From positions 805,092-869,091 of the forward strand of contig NZ_GL892076.1 in NCBI RefSeq assembly GCF_000213975.1: a stretch of DNA of 64,000 bases, read 5' to 3'. Shown here in pieces: positions 7,141-16,800 of this stretch; positions within the stretch are counted from its first letter, which is position 1; each line of letters starts with the position of its first letter. This stretch comes from Centipeda periodontii DSM 2778. GTDB lineage: Bacteria; Bacillota; Negativicutes; Selenomonadales; Selenomonadaceae. The position numbers and the translations under genes are program-made. Under the pieces are notes generated by a model that had not been told where the DNA came from, made no database searches, and saw only the letters and a list, made by a program, of their open reading frames with translations.

Positions 7141-7217
7141 GGGCCTATAGCTCAGTTGGTTAGAGCAACCGGCTCATAACCGGTCGGTCCTTGGTTCAAG
7201 TCCAAGTGGGCCCACCA
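7141..7217 (+). tRNA. tRNA with CAU anticodon: probably tRNA-Ile2 (lysidine type), otherwise elongator tRNA-Met
   Basis: A 77-nt cloverleaf with encoded CCA, acceptor GGGCCTA/TGGGCCC and anticodon loop GGCTCATAACC. It is not an initiator, since position 1 pairs with 72. The acceptor carries C4:G69 and C5:G68, the pairs reported as TilS recognition features, and the D-arm/anticodon arm text AGCTCAGTTGGTTAGAGCA..GGCTCATAACC closely resembles Bacillus tRNA-Ile2. The Ile assignment is inference. Confidence 0.8.
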
Positions 7218-7229
7218 ATCGAAATGAGA

Positions 7230-7253
7230 GCATCACGCAGGTGATGCTTTTTT
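7230..7253 (+). terminator. Terminator after the CAU tRNA
   Basis: GCATCAC GCAG GTGATGC followed by TTTTTT. The cca ribosome binding site starts about 10 bp later. Confidence 0.8.
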
Positions 7254-7273
7254 ATTTCCCGTGGGGAGGTGGG

Positions 7274-8506
7274 ATGATGACGGAGGCAGACTTTATACGC
7301 ATGATTCAGAATGCCGGCGCGCGCGTCTTTCGCGTCGGCGGATGTGTACGCGATTCTCTGCGCGGTGTATCTGCAAAGGATGTCGACTATGTGCTCACCG
7401 GAATGACGGAGGAGCAACTCTACGCACTTTTTCCGCGCGCGGAGAAAATAGGAAAGGCATTCCCCGTCTATCATGTGCGTGTGGACGGGGAGCGGCGTGA
7501 GATCGCGTTTGCGCGCAGGGAGCGTAAGACGGGCGAGGGCTATCGCGGCTTCGATGTTGCGTTCGATCCGTCCGTGACGATCGAGGAGGATCTCTATCGA
7601 CGCGATACCACGATGAATGCAATGGCGATGGAGCTGCCCGATGGACGGCTGTTCGATCCCTATGGTGGGCGTGCTGATCTCGCGGCAGGTGTGATTCGAG
7701 CCGTGTCGGAGCACTTCATGGAGGATCCCGTGCGTGCGCTGCGTGCGGCACGGCAGGCAGCGGCGTTTGGCTTCACAGTGGAGGAGCGGACGCTTGCCTA
7801 TATGCGCGCGTGCGCGGATGAGCTGCAGCGCGAACCAACCGAGCGTCTGATGGGCGAACTGCGTCGCGCTCTTGCCGCGCCGCGTCCCTCCATTTTCTTT
7901 CGCGTGCTGCGTGCGGCGGATCTCCTCTCCGTGACCTTTCCCGAGATTGCAGCACTCGAGGGGCAGACGCAGCCGACGGAGTTCCACCCCGAGGGCGATG
8001 CGCTTGCACATACGCTCGCGATGGTCGATGCGGTCGCGCGCGAGACGGAGGAGATCAAGACGCGTTTTGCCGCGCTCGTGCACGATCTCGGCAAGGGCCT
8101 GACACCGAAGGAAATGCTGCCGCATCACTATGGGCATGAGCGCACAGGACTGGATGCGCTCGCCGCGTGGAACCGGCGCATGACGCTCCCGCACGACTGG
8201 CTGAAGGCGGCATCGTTCGTCATACGTGAGCATATGCGTGCGCCGCGCCTCACACGCCCCGGCAAGATCGCTGATCTCCTGCTCGGCGTTGAGAGTTCGG
8301 GGCTGTCGATGGAGGCGTTCGACATCATCATCCGTGCCGACCACGGCTCGCTGCCCGACTACCTCACGCACGGTGCAGAGTATCTTGCGGCGATGCGCAC
8401 GGTCACGGGACGTGCTGCGCCGACACACCTCTCGGGCGAGGAGATTGGCAGATGGCTGCGTGAGGAGCGCGTACGAATACTGAAAAATTTCTTGTTGGAG
8501 CAGTAA
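7274..8506 (+). CDS. cca: CCA-adding tRNA nucleotidyltransferase with HD domain
   Basis: An approximately 410-residue class II nucleotidyltransferase. The start is ATG 7274 (or 7277), behind GGGGAGGT. The N-terminal head domain has VFRVGGCVRDSLRG and DVDYVLTG (metal-binding DxD), then EEDLYRRDTTMNAMA and the nucleotide-discriminating EDPVRALRAARQA. A C-terminal HD phosphohydrolase domain (FAALVHDLGKG, with HHYGHERTG) resembles E. coli Cca. It adds or repairs the 3' CCA of tRNAs. The tRNAs immediately upstream already encode CCA, so its role there would be repair. Confidence 0.93.
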   Translation: MMTEADFIRMIQNAGARVFRVGGCVRDSLRGVSAKDVDYVLTGMTEEQLYALFPRAEKIGKAFPVYHVRVDGERREIAFARRERKTGEGYRGFDVAFDPSVTIEEDLYRRDTTMNAMAMELPDGRLFDPYGGRADLAAGVIRAVSEHFMEDPVRALRAARQAAAFGFTVEERTLAYMRACADELQREPTERLMGELRRALAAPRPSIFFRVLRAADLLSVTFPEIAALEGQTQPTEFHPEGDALAHTLAMVDAVARETEEIKTRFAALVHDLGKGLTPKEMLPHHYGHERTGLDALAAWNRRMTLPHDWLKAASFVIREHMRAPRLTRPGKIADLLLGVESSGLSMEAFDIIIRADHGSLPDYLTHGAEYLAAMRTVTGRAAPTHLSGEEIGRWLREERVRILKNFLLEQ

Positions 8507-8521
8507 TCGGCGTGGTATAAT
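8492..8521 (+). promoter_or_regulatory. Predicted promoter for the carbonic anhydrase operon
   Basis: TTGTTG (8492-8497), 18-bp spacer, TATAAT (8516-8521); it overlaps the 3' end of cca. Confidence 0.5.
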
Positions 8522-8552
8522 ACGTTCGAGTGGAGAAAAGGAGGCGTATTCG

Positions 8553-9083
8553 ATGGACAGTATTATCCTGCCTTATCGGGGGAAAACCCCTGCAATTGAT
8601 CCGACGGCATTCATTGCTCCTACGGCGGCGGTCATCGGCGATGTGACGGTCGGAGCAGGTTCGAGCATTTGGTTTGGTGCCGTTGTGCGCGGCGATTTTC
8701 AGCCGATTACAATCGGGCAGAATACGAATATCCAAGAAAATGCGACGATTCACGTCATGCGTGATGTGCCTGTTCACATCGGGGACAATGTGCTCATCGG
8801 ACATAATGCCGTCGTGCATTGCAGCCGCATTGGGGCGGGGACGCTCATCGGCATGGGCTCGATCGTCATGGGCTACTCCGAGATTGGTGAGAACGTCGTC
8901 ATCGGAGCGGGTACCTTCCTTCCGCAGCACAAGAAGATCCCCTCGAACTCTCTTGTGTTCGGCAACCCCGCTCAGATCGTACGCGCACTGCGCGACGACG
9001 AGATCGAGGCGCTTCGGGCGGCAGCAGAGAACTATGCCGGACTCGGGGCGGAGTATAAAGAGATCATTGAGGAGATGAAGTAA
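8553..9083 (+). CDS. Gamma-class carbonic anhydrase family protein (YrdA-like)
   Basis: A 176-residue left-handed beta-helix protein made of hexapeptide repeats (for example [35 protein letters not shown]). The zinc-ligand pattern of this family is visible: His in ATIHVMRD and two His in IGHNAVVH. It ends with an alpha-helical tail. Family members are trimeric; some hydrate CO2, while many bacterial ones have no demonstrated activity. The start ATG 8553 follows AAAGGAGGCG. Its stop overlaps the ndk start (TAATG), so the two are co-translated. Confidence 0.88.
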   Translation: MDSIILPYRGKTPAIDPTAFIAPTAAVIGDVTVGAGSSIWFGAVVRGDFQPITIGQNTNIQENATIHVMRDVPVHIGDNVLIGHNAVVHCSRIGAGTLIGMGSIVMGYSEIGENVVIGAGTFLPQHKKIPSNSLVFGNPAQIVRALRDDEIEALRAAAENYAGLGAEYKEIIEEMK

Positions 9084-9496
9084 TGGAACAGACGCTTGTT
9101 CTCATCAAGCCGGACGCCGTCGGGGCGCACCACATCGGAGACATTACAAAGGCATATGAGGAGGCTGGACTCCAGATTCGCGCGATGAAGATGATGCAGA
9201 TGACGGATCGTATCGCACGCATCCACTATGCAGAGCATCTTGAAAAGCCGTTTTATGGCGAACTTGCCGCATTTATGACATCTGCCCCCCTTGTCGCCAT
9301 GGTGCTTGCGGGCGAGAATGCAATCGCGCGCGTACGCGAGCTCCACGGTGCAACGAATCCGGCGAATGCGGCGGAGGGGACGATCCGCAAACGCTTTGCA
9401 AAGAATGGGAGCGAGAATGCGGTGCATGCGTCTGACAGCCCCGAGAGTGCGGCGCGCGAGGTGCACATCTTCTTCAGTGAAACCGAGATTTTCTAA
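9083..9496 (+). CDS. ndk: Nucleoside-diphosphate kinase
   Basis: A 137-residue enzyme of usual length that transfers the gamma-phosphate between nucleoside triphosphates and diphosphates. The phosphohistidine sits in the signature [12 protein letters not shown]. The N-terminal LVLIKPDAV and the Kpn-loop region are typical. The start overlaps the upstream stop by one base. Confidence 0.95.
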   Translation: MEQTLVLIKPDAVGAHHIGDITKAYEEAGLQIRAMKMMQMTDRIARIHYAEHLEKPFYGELAAFMTSAPLVAMVLAGENAIARVRELHGATNPANAAEGTIRKRFAKNGSENAVHASDSPESAAREVHIFFSETEIF

Positions 9497-9570
9497 TTTT
9501 TATGTCAAGTGCCCGGTCGTGTCTTTTGCATGGCTGGGTTCATTTATCCAGACCGGAGGAGGAACATACG

Positions 9571-10080
9571 ATGAGTGTTACAACAAAGACCGGCGACCAG
9601 GGACAGACGAGCCTTTTCACAGGCGAGCGTATTGCGAAGGACGATGCGCGCGTTGAGGTGTACGGCAAGGTGGACAGCCTTGGTTCGGCGCTTGGGATGG
9701 CGCGCGCGTTTTCAGAGAACAAGCGCGTAAAGGACGATATCCTCGCCGTGCAGAAGCAGCTCGGCATGCTTATGGCAGACTTTGCGAGCCGCAACAAGCC
9801 GCCCCGCATCACGGCGGAGATGGTCGCAGGGCTCGAGGCGGAGATCGCGAGCATCGAGGAGAGCCTGCCCCCACTCAAGGAGTTTATCATCCCCGGCGAC
9901 AAGAAGTCGAGCGCGATGCTCGATCTGGCACGTACGGTGGCACGTGAGGCGGAGCGCCGCGCGTGGACACTTGCGCGCCGCGGCAGCGTGGCAGAGGTAG
10001 ATCTGCAGTACCTCAACCGTATCTCTGACTACTGCTTCGTCCTCATGCGCCTTGAGGATGCGGACAAGCCGACCCTGTGA
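9571..10080 (+). CDS. PduO-type cob(I)alamin adenosyltransferase
   Basis: A 169-residue protein starting at ATG 9571 behind GGAGGAGG. The signature TKTGDQGQTSLFTGER (ATP-binding N-terminus), the EVYGKVDSLGSALG helix and the C-terminal ARTVAREAERRAW and YLNRISDYCFVLMR place it in the PduO/MMAB family, which forms adenosylcobalamin from ATP and cob(I)alamin. Adenosylcobalamin-dependent mutases occur in propionate-forming Negativicutes, which fits. It overlaps polA by 4 bp (GTGA). Confidence 0.92.
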   Translation: MSVTTKTGDQGQTSLFTGERIAKDDARVEVYGKVDSLGSALGMARAFSENKRVKDDILAVQKQLGMLMADFASRNKPPRITAEMVAGLEAEIASIEESLPPLKEFIIPGDKKSSAMLDLARTVAREAERRAWTLARRGSVAEVDLQYLNRISDYCFVLMRLEDADKPTL

Positions 10081-12710
10081 GCCGGGAGAAATTTGCCGTC
10101 CTCGACGGGAGCAGCCTCTTCTTTCGCGCGTTCTACGCGCTGCAGCTCCCGCCGAATGCGCGCGGCGTCCACACGAACGCAGTGCACGGCTTTGCGATGA
10201 TGCTCATCAAGCTGCTCAAGGAAATTGCACCGACGCAGATCGTCATCGCGTTTGACAAGAGCCGCACGACGTTCCGCACGGCGCTGTACCCGGAGTACAA
10301 AGGCACACGCGACAAGACGCCCGAGGAGCTGATCTCTCAGATTCCTCTCTTGAAGGAACTCGCAAAGAGCCTCGGCATCCCCTTCCTCGAGCTGGATGAC
10401 TACGAGGCGGACGACATCATCGGCACCCTCGGTACGCAGGCGGCGGAGGGCGGTGTGGAGACCGTTGTGGTGACGGGGGATCGCGATGCCCTGCAGCTGA
10501 TCCGTGAGGGCCTCACCGTCTTGCTGACGAAAAAGGGCATCAGTGAGACGCGTGCCTATGACACGGCAGTGTTTGAGGAGGAGTACGGCTTCGCACCGAT
10601 TCGACTCATCGACATGAAGGGGCTGATGGGGGACAGCTCGGACAATATCCCGGGCGTGCCCGGCGTAGGCCCCAAGACTGCGACAAAGCTGCTGCTCGAA
10701 TACGGTACGATAGAGAACGTGCTCGATCATGCCGCCGAGGTCAGTGGGAAGAAACTCAGTGCCTCGCTCGTGGAGTACCGCGATCAGGCGCTCCTATCGA
10801 AGCAGCTTGCAACGATTGAATGCAATGTGCCGGAACTCCGCTATGAGGCGGAGGGGTTTCGCATGCAGCCCGATCGTACAGCGCTCGAAGTGTTCTGCAA
10901 GGAGTATGAACTGCGAACGGTCGGGCGGATGTTCTCGGAGTATCTGGAGGCGACGAGCGCATCTGCGGCATCGGTAGAGCAGTCGCTTTTTGATTCCGAA
11001 GACGCCGCTGCGCAGTCGAATTTTGAAGCAGCGGAGCTTACTGCCGCCGATCTTGAGCAGCTGCGCGATGCAGAGGAAATCGCTGTCAGTACGGTGTTCA
11101 GCGGGACGCCGCCCTTCTTGCAGATGGATTTGCTTGCTCTTTCCTATGGAGAGGAGCAGCGCATCGTGCGCGCGGATTCCGCGCAGTTCGAGGCGGTGCG
11201 CGCGATTCTCGCGAAGCGCCCCGTCGTGCTCTGGAATGCGAAGCGCTATGCGCAGGCGGGGTTGACGATCGGTGCAAACATCTTTGATCTCGAACTGGCG
11301 GACTATCTCCTGCGTCCCGAGGAGAGCAAGCGCGATATCGAGCGCGCAGCATTTGCACGGCTGGGAAGCCTGCCGGAGGCACCTGAGGGGCTGACGGATG
11401 AGCAGTGTGCTGTGCGTGAGGTGCTGCTTGCCGCACAACTTTCGCATCCCATGCAGGAGGCACTCGCGACAGCGGGCCTTTCCAACCTGTATCGGAAAGT
11501 CGAACTGCCTCTCGTGCCCGTGCTTGCGGAGATGGAGCGGACGGGCATCTATGTGAACCGCACGGCACTCGAACGTGAACGCACGGCGGCGAACGCGCGT
11601 ATCGATGCGTTGGCGGAGGAGATTCATGCGCTGGCGGGTGCGGACTTCAACATCAGCTCGCCGAAACAGCTCGGTGAAATCCTCTTTGAGCGCCTCGACC
11701 TCGCGGCGGGGAGCAAGATCAAAAAGACCAAGACGGGCTACTCGACGAATGCCGAGACGCTTGAGGAGCTGAAGGACCGCCACCCCATCGTCAGCAAGGT
11801 GCTCACCTACCGTATGTGGACGAAGCTGCGCTCAACCTATCTCGAGGGTATTGGCGCGCTGATTCGCCCCGCGACAGGGCGCGTGCACACGAGCTTCAAT
11901 CAGACGGTGACGGCGACGGGGCGGCTCTCAAGCTCCGATCCGAATCTGCAGAACATTCCCGTGCGGACGGAGGAGGGGCGTTCCGTGCGCGCTCTCTTTG
12001 AGCCGGGCGAGGGCTACGACGTGCTCCTCTCAGCAGATTACTCGCAGATCGAGCTGCGCATCCTCGCGCATATGTCGGGGGACGCAACTCTCATCGACGC
12101 ATTCCGCAGCGGGCAGGACATTCATGCGCGCACGGCATCGGAGGTGTTCGGCGTACCTATCGATTCTGTGACGAGCGAGCAGCGGCGGCGTGCAAAGGCG
12201 GTCAATTTCGGCATCGTCTACGGTCTGAGCGACTTCGGTCTTGCACGCGATCTCGGTATTTCGCGCAAGGAGGCGGCGGGCTACATCGAGCGCTACTTTG
12301 AACGCTATCACGGCGTGCGTGAATTCCTCGACAAGACGATTGCGGACGCGCATACCAACGGATCTGTGACGACGCTCTACGGGCGGCGGCGGGATTTGCC
12401 CGCGATCCACAGCAGAAACTTTATGCAACGTTCCTTTGCCGAGCGCATGGCAATGAATACACCGATTCAGGGGACGGCTGCCGATCTCATCAAGATTGCA
12501 ATGATCCGTGCAGATGAGGCACTGCGTGCAGCGGATGTCAGGAGCCGCATCCTTCTGCAGGTGCACGATGAGCTTGTGCTTGAGGTGGTAGCGGATGAAA
12601 TTGCACAGGTCAGTGACATCCTGTGCACAGCGATGAGCGGGGCAGCGGAGCTTGCTGTGCCGCTTGCCGTGGATGTGCACACGGGGAAGAACTGGGCGGA
12701 GGCGAAGTAG
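10077..12710 (+). CDS. polA: DNA polymerase I
   Basis: An 877-residue polymerase starting at GTG 10077, overlapping the previous stop. The 5'-nuclease domain covers about 1-290 (FAVLDGSSLFFRAFYAL, DDYEADDIIGTL, GLMGDSSDNIPGVPGVGPKT). A middle domain (about 330-470) has the exonuclease fold position but no DxE/D metal motifs, so proofreading is probably absent, as in Bacillus-type PolA. The polymerase domain shows ADYSQIELRILAHMS (motif A), RRAKAVNFGIVYGLS (motif B) and LQVHDELVLEV (motif C). Role: Okazaki fragment processing and repair. It is followed by coaE one base later. Confidence 0.96.
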   Translation: MSREKFAVLDGSSLFFRAFYALQLPPNARGVHTNAVHGFAMMLIKLLKEIAPTQIVIAFDKSRTTFRTALYPEYKGTRDKTPEELISQIPLLKELAKSLGIPFLELDDYEADDIIGTLGTQAAEGGVETVVVTGDRDALQLIREGLTVLLTKKGISETRAYDTAVFEEEYGFAPIRLIDMKGLMGDSSDNIPGVPGVGPKTATKLLLEYGTIENVLDHAAEVSGKKLSASLVEYRDQALLSKQLATIECNVPELRYEAEGFRMQPDRTALEVFCKEYELRTVGRMFSEYLEATSASAASVEQSLFDSEDAAAQSNFEAAELTAADLEQLRDAEEIAVSTVFSGTPPFLQMDLLALSYGEEQRIVRADSAQFEAVRAILAKRPVVLWNAKRYAQAGLTIGANIFDLELADYLLRPEESKRDIERAAFARLGSLPEAPEGLTDEQCAVREVLLAAQLSHPMQEALATAGLSNLYRKVELPLVPVLAEMERTGIYVNRTALERERTAANARIDALAEEIHALAGADFNISSPKQLGEILFERLDLAAGSKIKKTKTGYSTNAETLEELKDRHPIVSKVLTYRMWTKLRSTYLEGIGALIRPATGRVHTSFNQTVTATGRLSSSDPNLQNIPVRTEEGRSVRALFEPGEGYDVLLSADYSQIELRILAHMSGDATLIDAFRSGQDIHARTASEVFGVPIDSVTSEQRRRAKAVNFGIVYGLSDFGLARDLGISRKEAAGYIERYFERYHGVREFLDKTIADAHTNGSVTTLYGRRRDLPAIHSRNFMQRSFAERMAMNTPIQGTAADLIKIAMIRADEALRAADVRSRILLQVHDELVLEVVADEIAQVSDILCTAMSGAAELAVPLAVDVHTGKNWAEAK

Positions 12711-12711
12711 G

Positions 12712-13317
12712 TTGAAGATCATCGGGCTCACGGGCGGCATCGCTTGCGGCAAGTCCACTGTCAGCAAGGCTCTGCGCGCACTCGGTGCGTGCATCATTGA
12801 CGCGGACGCCCTTGCGCACGAGCTTTCCCAGCCCAATCAGGCGCTTTTTAATGCTTATGTGCAGCGCTTCGGCATGGCGATTGTGACGCCGGGCGGGACG
12901 CTTGACCGCGCTGCGATCGCGCGGCTCATCTTTACCGATCCCACCATGCGCGCGGAGGTGGAGCAAATCTCGCACCCCCTGATCCGCAGAGCGGTGGAGG
13001 AGCGTCTGCGCATGGCGGAGAAGGAACAAAAAAGAGCAGCGGTACTCGATGTGCCGCTGCTCTTTGAGGCAGGATGGGATGCGCTTGCCGATGAGGTCTG
13101 GGTGGTTGCACTGCCGCCAGAGGAGCAGCTTACGCGTCTTTTGGCACGGGATAAGACGATGAGCGAGGGCGAGGCGCGCGCACGCATCGCCGCGCAGATG
13201 CCGCTTGCGGAGAAATGTGCGCGCGCGGATGTCGTCATCGATAACAGCGGGACAAAGGAAGAAACTCGGGACTATGTTGGGAAACTTTGGGAGGAACGCA
13301 TCTTTGGTAGGGCGTAG
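12712..13317 (+). CDS. coaE: Dephospho-CoA kinase
   Basis: A 201-residue enzyme for the last step of CoA synthesis (ATP-dependent 3'-phosphorylation of dephospho-CoA). The start TTG 12712 is chosen because GGAGGCG lies about 8 bp upstream inside the end of polA, and it gives the canonical N-terminus KIIGLTGGIACGKST (P-loop). Further signatures are IDADALAHEL, the lid region VVALPPEEQLTRL and ADVVIDNSG. It overlaps the transglycosylase start by 14 bp. Confidence 0.93.
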   Translation: MKIIGLTGGIACGKSTVSKALRALGACIIDADALAHELSQPNQALFNAYVQRFGMAIVTPGGTLDRAAIARLIFTDPTMRAEVEQISHPLIRRAVEERLRMAEKEQKRAAVLDVPLLFEAGWDALADEVWVVALPPEEQLTRLLARDKTMSEGEARARIAAQMPLAEKCARADVVIDNSGTKEETRDYVGKLWEERIFGRA

Positions 13318-13879
13318 AGTGCGGCGCAGATTTTGGTGGGGGTTGCGCCTGCTCGTCGTCGCCGTTATCGCTTTTGCACTGCTCGGCGGCTGGGGATGGG
13401 TGGAGCGCAGCTACATCTACCCCTACGATTACCGCAGCTACATCGAGACCAGTGCAGCGCATCACCGTGCGGATCCCTATCTCGTCGCTGCCGTCATCAA
13501 GCACGAGAGCAATTTCGAACCACATGCCCGGTCTGACGGCGGGGCGCTCGGGCTCATGCAGCTCATGCCGCGGACGGCGGCGTGGATTGCGGAGCGGCTC
13601 GGTGAACCCTTTACCGAGGACTATCTCTACGACCCCGCGCTCAACATTCGTTACGGTGTGTGGTATCTTGCGGAACTCGAGCAGGAGTTCGGCGGCAATG
13701 ACATCCTCGCACTCGCCGCGTACAATGCGGGGCGCGGCAATGTGCGCGACTGGATGGAACGCTTTCACTGGACGGATACATTTGACGAAATCGAAGCAAT
13801 TCCTTACCCCGAGACGCGGTTCTACGTGCGCCGCGTGCTCGAGGACAGGGAACAGTATAAGAGGCTCTACGACGAATGA
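13304..13879 (+). CDS. Membrane-anchored lytic murein transglycosylase (SLT domain)
   Basis: A 191-residue protein. The likely start is TTG 13304, with GGGAGGA 8 bp upstream. An N-terminal transmembrane anchor (LLVVAVIAFALLGGWGWV) precedes a Slt70-type catalytic domain: the catalytic Glu is in IKHESNF, followed by GALGLMQLMPRTA and AAYNAGRGNVRDW. It would cleave peptidoglycan between MurNAc and GlcNAc at the outer face of the inner membrane. It is translationally linked to coaE and overlaps polC by 4 bp. Confidence 0.92.
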   Translation: MVGRRVRRRFWWGLRLLVVAVIAFALLGGWGWVERSYIYPYDYRSYIETSAAHHRADPYLVAAVIKHESNFEPHARSDGGALGLMQLMPRTAAWIAERLGEPFTEDYLYDPALNIRYGVWYLAELEQEFGGNDILALAAYNAGRGNVRDWMERFHWTDTFDEIEAIPYPETRFYVRRVLEDREQYKRLYDE

Positions 13880-16800
13880 ACAAGATCTATCGGATTCTTC
13901 CAAGTGCGGAGGATATGCTCCTCCGCCTGCTGCGCGGACTCGTTCTCTCCGATGAGGAGCGGACGCTTTTGTGCGCCTGCGCACTGCGTCACGTCGAGGT
14001 CTCGACAGAGGAAAATACGTGGGAACTGGTCATCGGTACGCCCGCCGTCCTCGATGAGGAACTGACTGAGGCGATTGCACAGCAGGTTGCGACGAATTAC
14101 GGGCTTGCGGGCGCATATGTGCAGCAGAATGTCGTCGCACTCAAGGGGGCTGTCGCACCGCTGTGGGAGCGCGTTGTTCGTGAGGCAGCGGGCGGGGATG
14201 CTGTGCTCTTCCATACATTGCGGCAGGCTGATTATGAAGTTGACGGCAATGTGATTCGCCTCTCCGCGCCCGGCACATTCGGCGCGGAGCTCTTCGCGCA
14301 GAGTGCTGTGGCAAAGCGCATTGAGGCGGCTGTCCGTACGAATGTCGGCTGTGCCTGTCGGGTTGTCTGCATGGCATCCGAACTTGAGGAGCTTTGCGCA
14401 GATGAGTGGACGCCGCCTGTTATGACGGCGCCCGTGAAAAAGGAACCCGCTGCTGCCGCTCCCACGCGTCTGGCGAAGGGGGCAAAGCCAAAGGATCTGC
14501 CTGCAAACGTCATCTTTGGGCGCGGTGTCGCGGGCGAGGCTCGCGAGCTTGGCATGATCGAGGACGAGATCAAGAGCATCGTGCTTGAGGGCGAGGTGTT
14601 CGCTCCGCAGGCGAACAAGCTCAAGTCGGGCGCGTACATTTTGCTGCTTAAATTTGCCGACAAGACGAACGGCATCGCGTGCAAGAAATTTTTTGCCGTA
14701 CGCGGAAAAACGACACAGGAGGACATCGACGCCGAGGTCGAGCGTATCCTCAAGGCGATCGGCAAGACCTGTTCCGTCCGCATTCAGGGCAAGATCGAAT
14801 ACGATAAATTCATCAGCGATTACGTCCTTTTCATCGACAGCATGGAGCGGCGTACGGTGCCGCAGCGCGAGGATACCGCAGAGGTGAAACGCGTCGAGTT
14901 GCATGCCCATACGAAGATGAGCGCACTTGATGCCGTCGTTCCACCGAAGGTGCTCGTCGAAACGGCGGCGCGCTGGGGGTGGCCCGCCGTCGCGATCACC
15001 GATCACGGCGTTGTGCAGGCATTCCCGGAGGCGATGAACACGGCGCGCGCACTCAAGAAAAAGGGCACGGACATCAAGATCATCTACGGCATGGAGGGCT
15101 ACCTCCTCGACAAACCTGACGATACGCGTGCGTACCACATCATCTTCCTCGCGAAGAACAAGACAGGGCTGTATCACCTCTACAAACTCGTCTCTCTTTC
15201 ACACATCCGCTACTTCCGCGGCACGAAAAAGCGCGGTCGCCCATGCGTCCCGCGTGCCATACTCGAACAGTACCGTGAGGGGATCATCGTCGGCTCCGCA
15301 TGCGAGGCGGGCGAACTCATCCGAGGTATCGTCGCAGGACGTACCGATGAGGAGCTTGAGGAGATGGCGAAGTTCTATGACTTCCTTGAGATTCAGCCCA
15401 TCCACAACAACGACTTCCTCAAGATCGACGACCGCTACCCGATCCATACGGATGAGGACTTGCGCGATATCAACCGCAAGGTGGACGCACTCGCACGAAA
15501 ACTCGACAAAATGCTGATCGCGACATGTGACGTGCACTTCCTCAACCCCGAGGATGCCATTTATCGTGCCATGCTGCAAAAGGCGAACGGCTATCGTGAT
15601 GCCGACCGCCAGCCGCCGCTCTACCTGCGCACGACGGACGAAATGCTCGCCGAATTCGACTATCTCGGCGCGGAACGCGCCTACGAATGCGTTGTTACAA
15701 ATCCTCGGAAAATCGCCGAGGAGGTCGAGCACTTCCTCCCCATCCCCGACGAACTCTACGCGCCGACGGTGCCGGGGGCGGACCGTGAGATACAGGAGAT
15801 GTCCTACGCGCGCGCGCGTAAACTCTATGGTGAGAACCTGCCGAAGGTCGTCTCCGATCGCCTCGAACTTGAGCTGAAGCCGATCCTCCGGCACGGCTTT
15901 TCTGCGCTCTACATCATCGCGCAGCGCCTTGTCAAGCGATCAAACGACGATGGCTATCTCGTCGGCTCGCGCGGTTCCGTCGGATCCTCGTTCGTCGCCA
16001 CGATGATCGGCGTCACCGAGGTCAACCCGCTGCCGCCGCACTATCGCTGCCGTCATTGTCAGTACAACAAATTTATCGAGGACGGCTCCGTCGGGAGCGG
16101 CTTCGACCTGCCGTCGATGGACTGCCCCGTCTGCGGTACGCCGCTCACGAAGGATGGGCACAATATCCCGTTCGCCGTCTTTCTGGGCTTTGATGGGGAC
16201 AAGGTTCCCGATATCGACCTCAACTTCTCGGGCGACTACCAGCCGACCGCACATAAATACACCGAGGTGCTTTTCGGCAAAATGAACGTCTTCCGCGCGG
16301 GCACGATCTCGGGGCTGCAGGACAAGAACGCCTATGGTTACGCCATGCACTACTACGAGGACATGGGCGAGACGAAGGGGCGCGCCTACATCGAACACAT
16401 GATGCGCGGCTGCATGGGCGTCAAGGCGACCACGGGGCAGCATGCGGGCGGCATCATGGTCGTGCCGCGCGACATGGATGTGCACTACTTTACGCCGATC
16501 CAGCGCCCCGCGAACAATATGGAGTCGGATACGCTGACAACGCACTTCGATTACCATTCGATCAGTGAGCGCCTCGTCAAGCTTGACATTCTCGGACACG
16601 ATGACCCGACGGTCATCAAGATGCTTGAGGAGCTGACGCATCGCGACCCCGAGACGATTCCGTTCGACGACCCCGCGACCATGTCCATCTTTACATCGAC
16701 CGAGGCGCTTGGCATCAGCCCCGAGGAACTTGGCGCGAATATGGGGACGTACGGTATTCCGGAGTTTCGCACCTCGTTCACGCAGAAGATGATCGACGAC

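Noticed and set aside
13304-13306. Upstream ATG at 13274 or 13205 as start of the transglycosylase
   Set aside because: These lie deep inside coaE without a suitable ribosome binding site; TTG 13304 has GGGAGGA at proper distance and leaves a normal membrane anchor.
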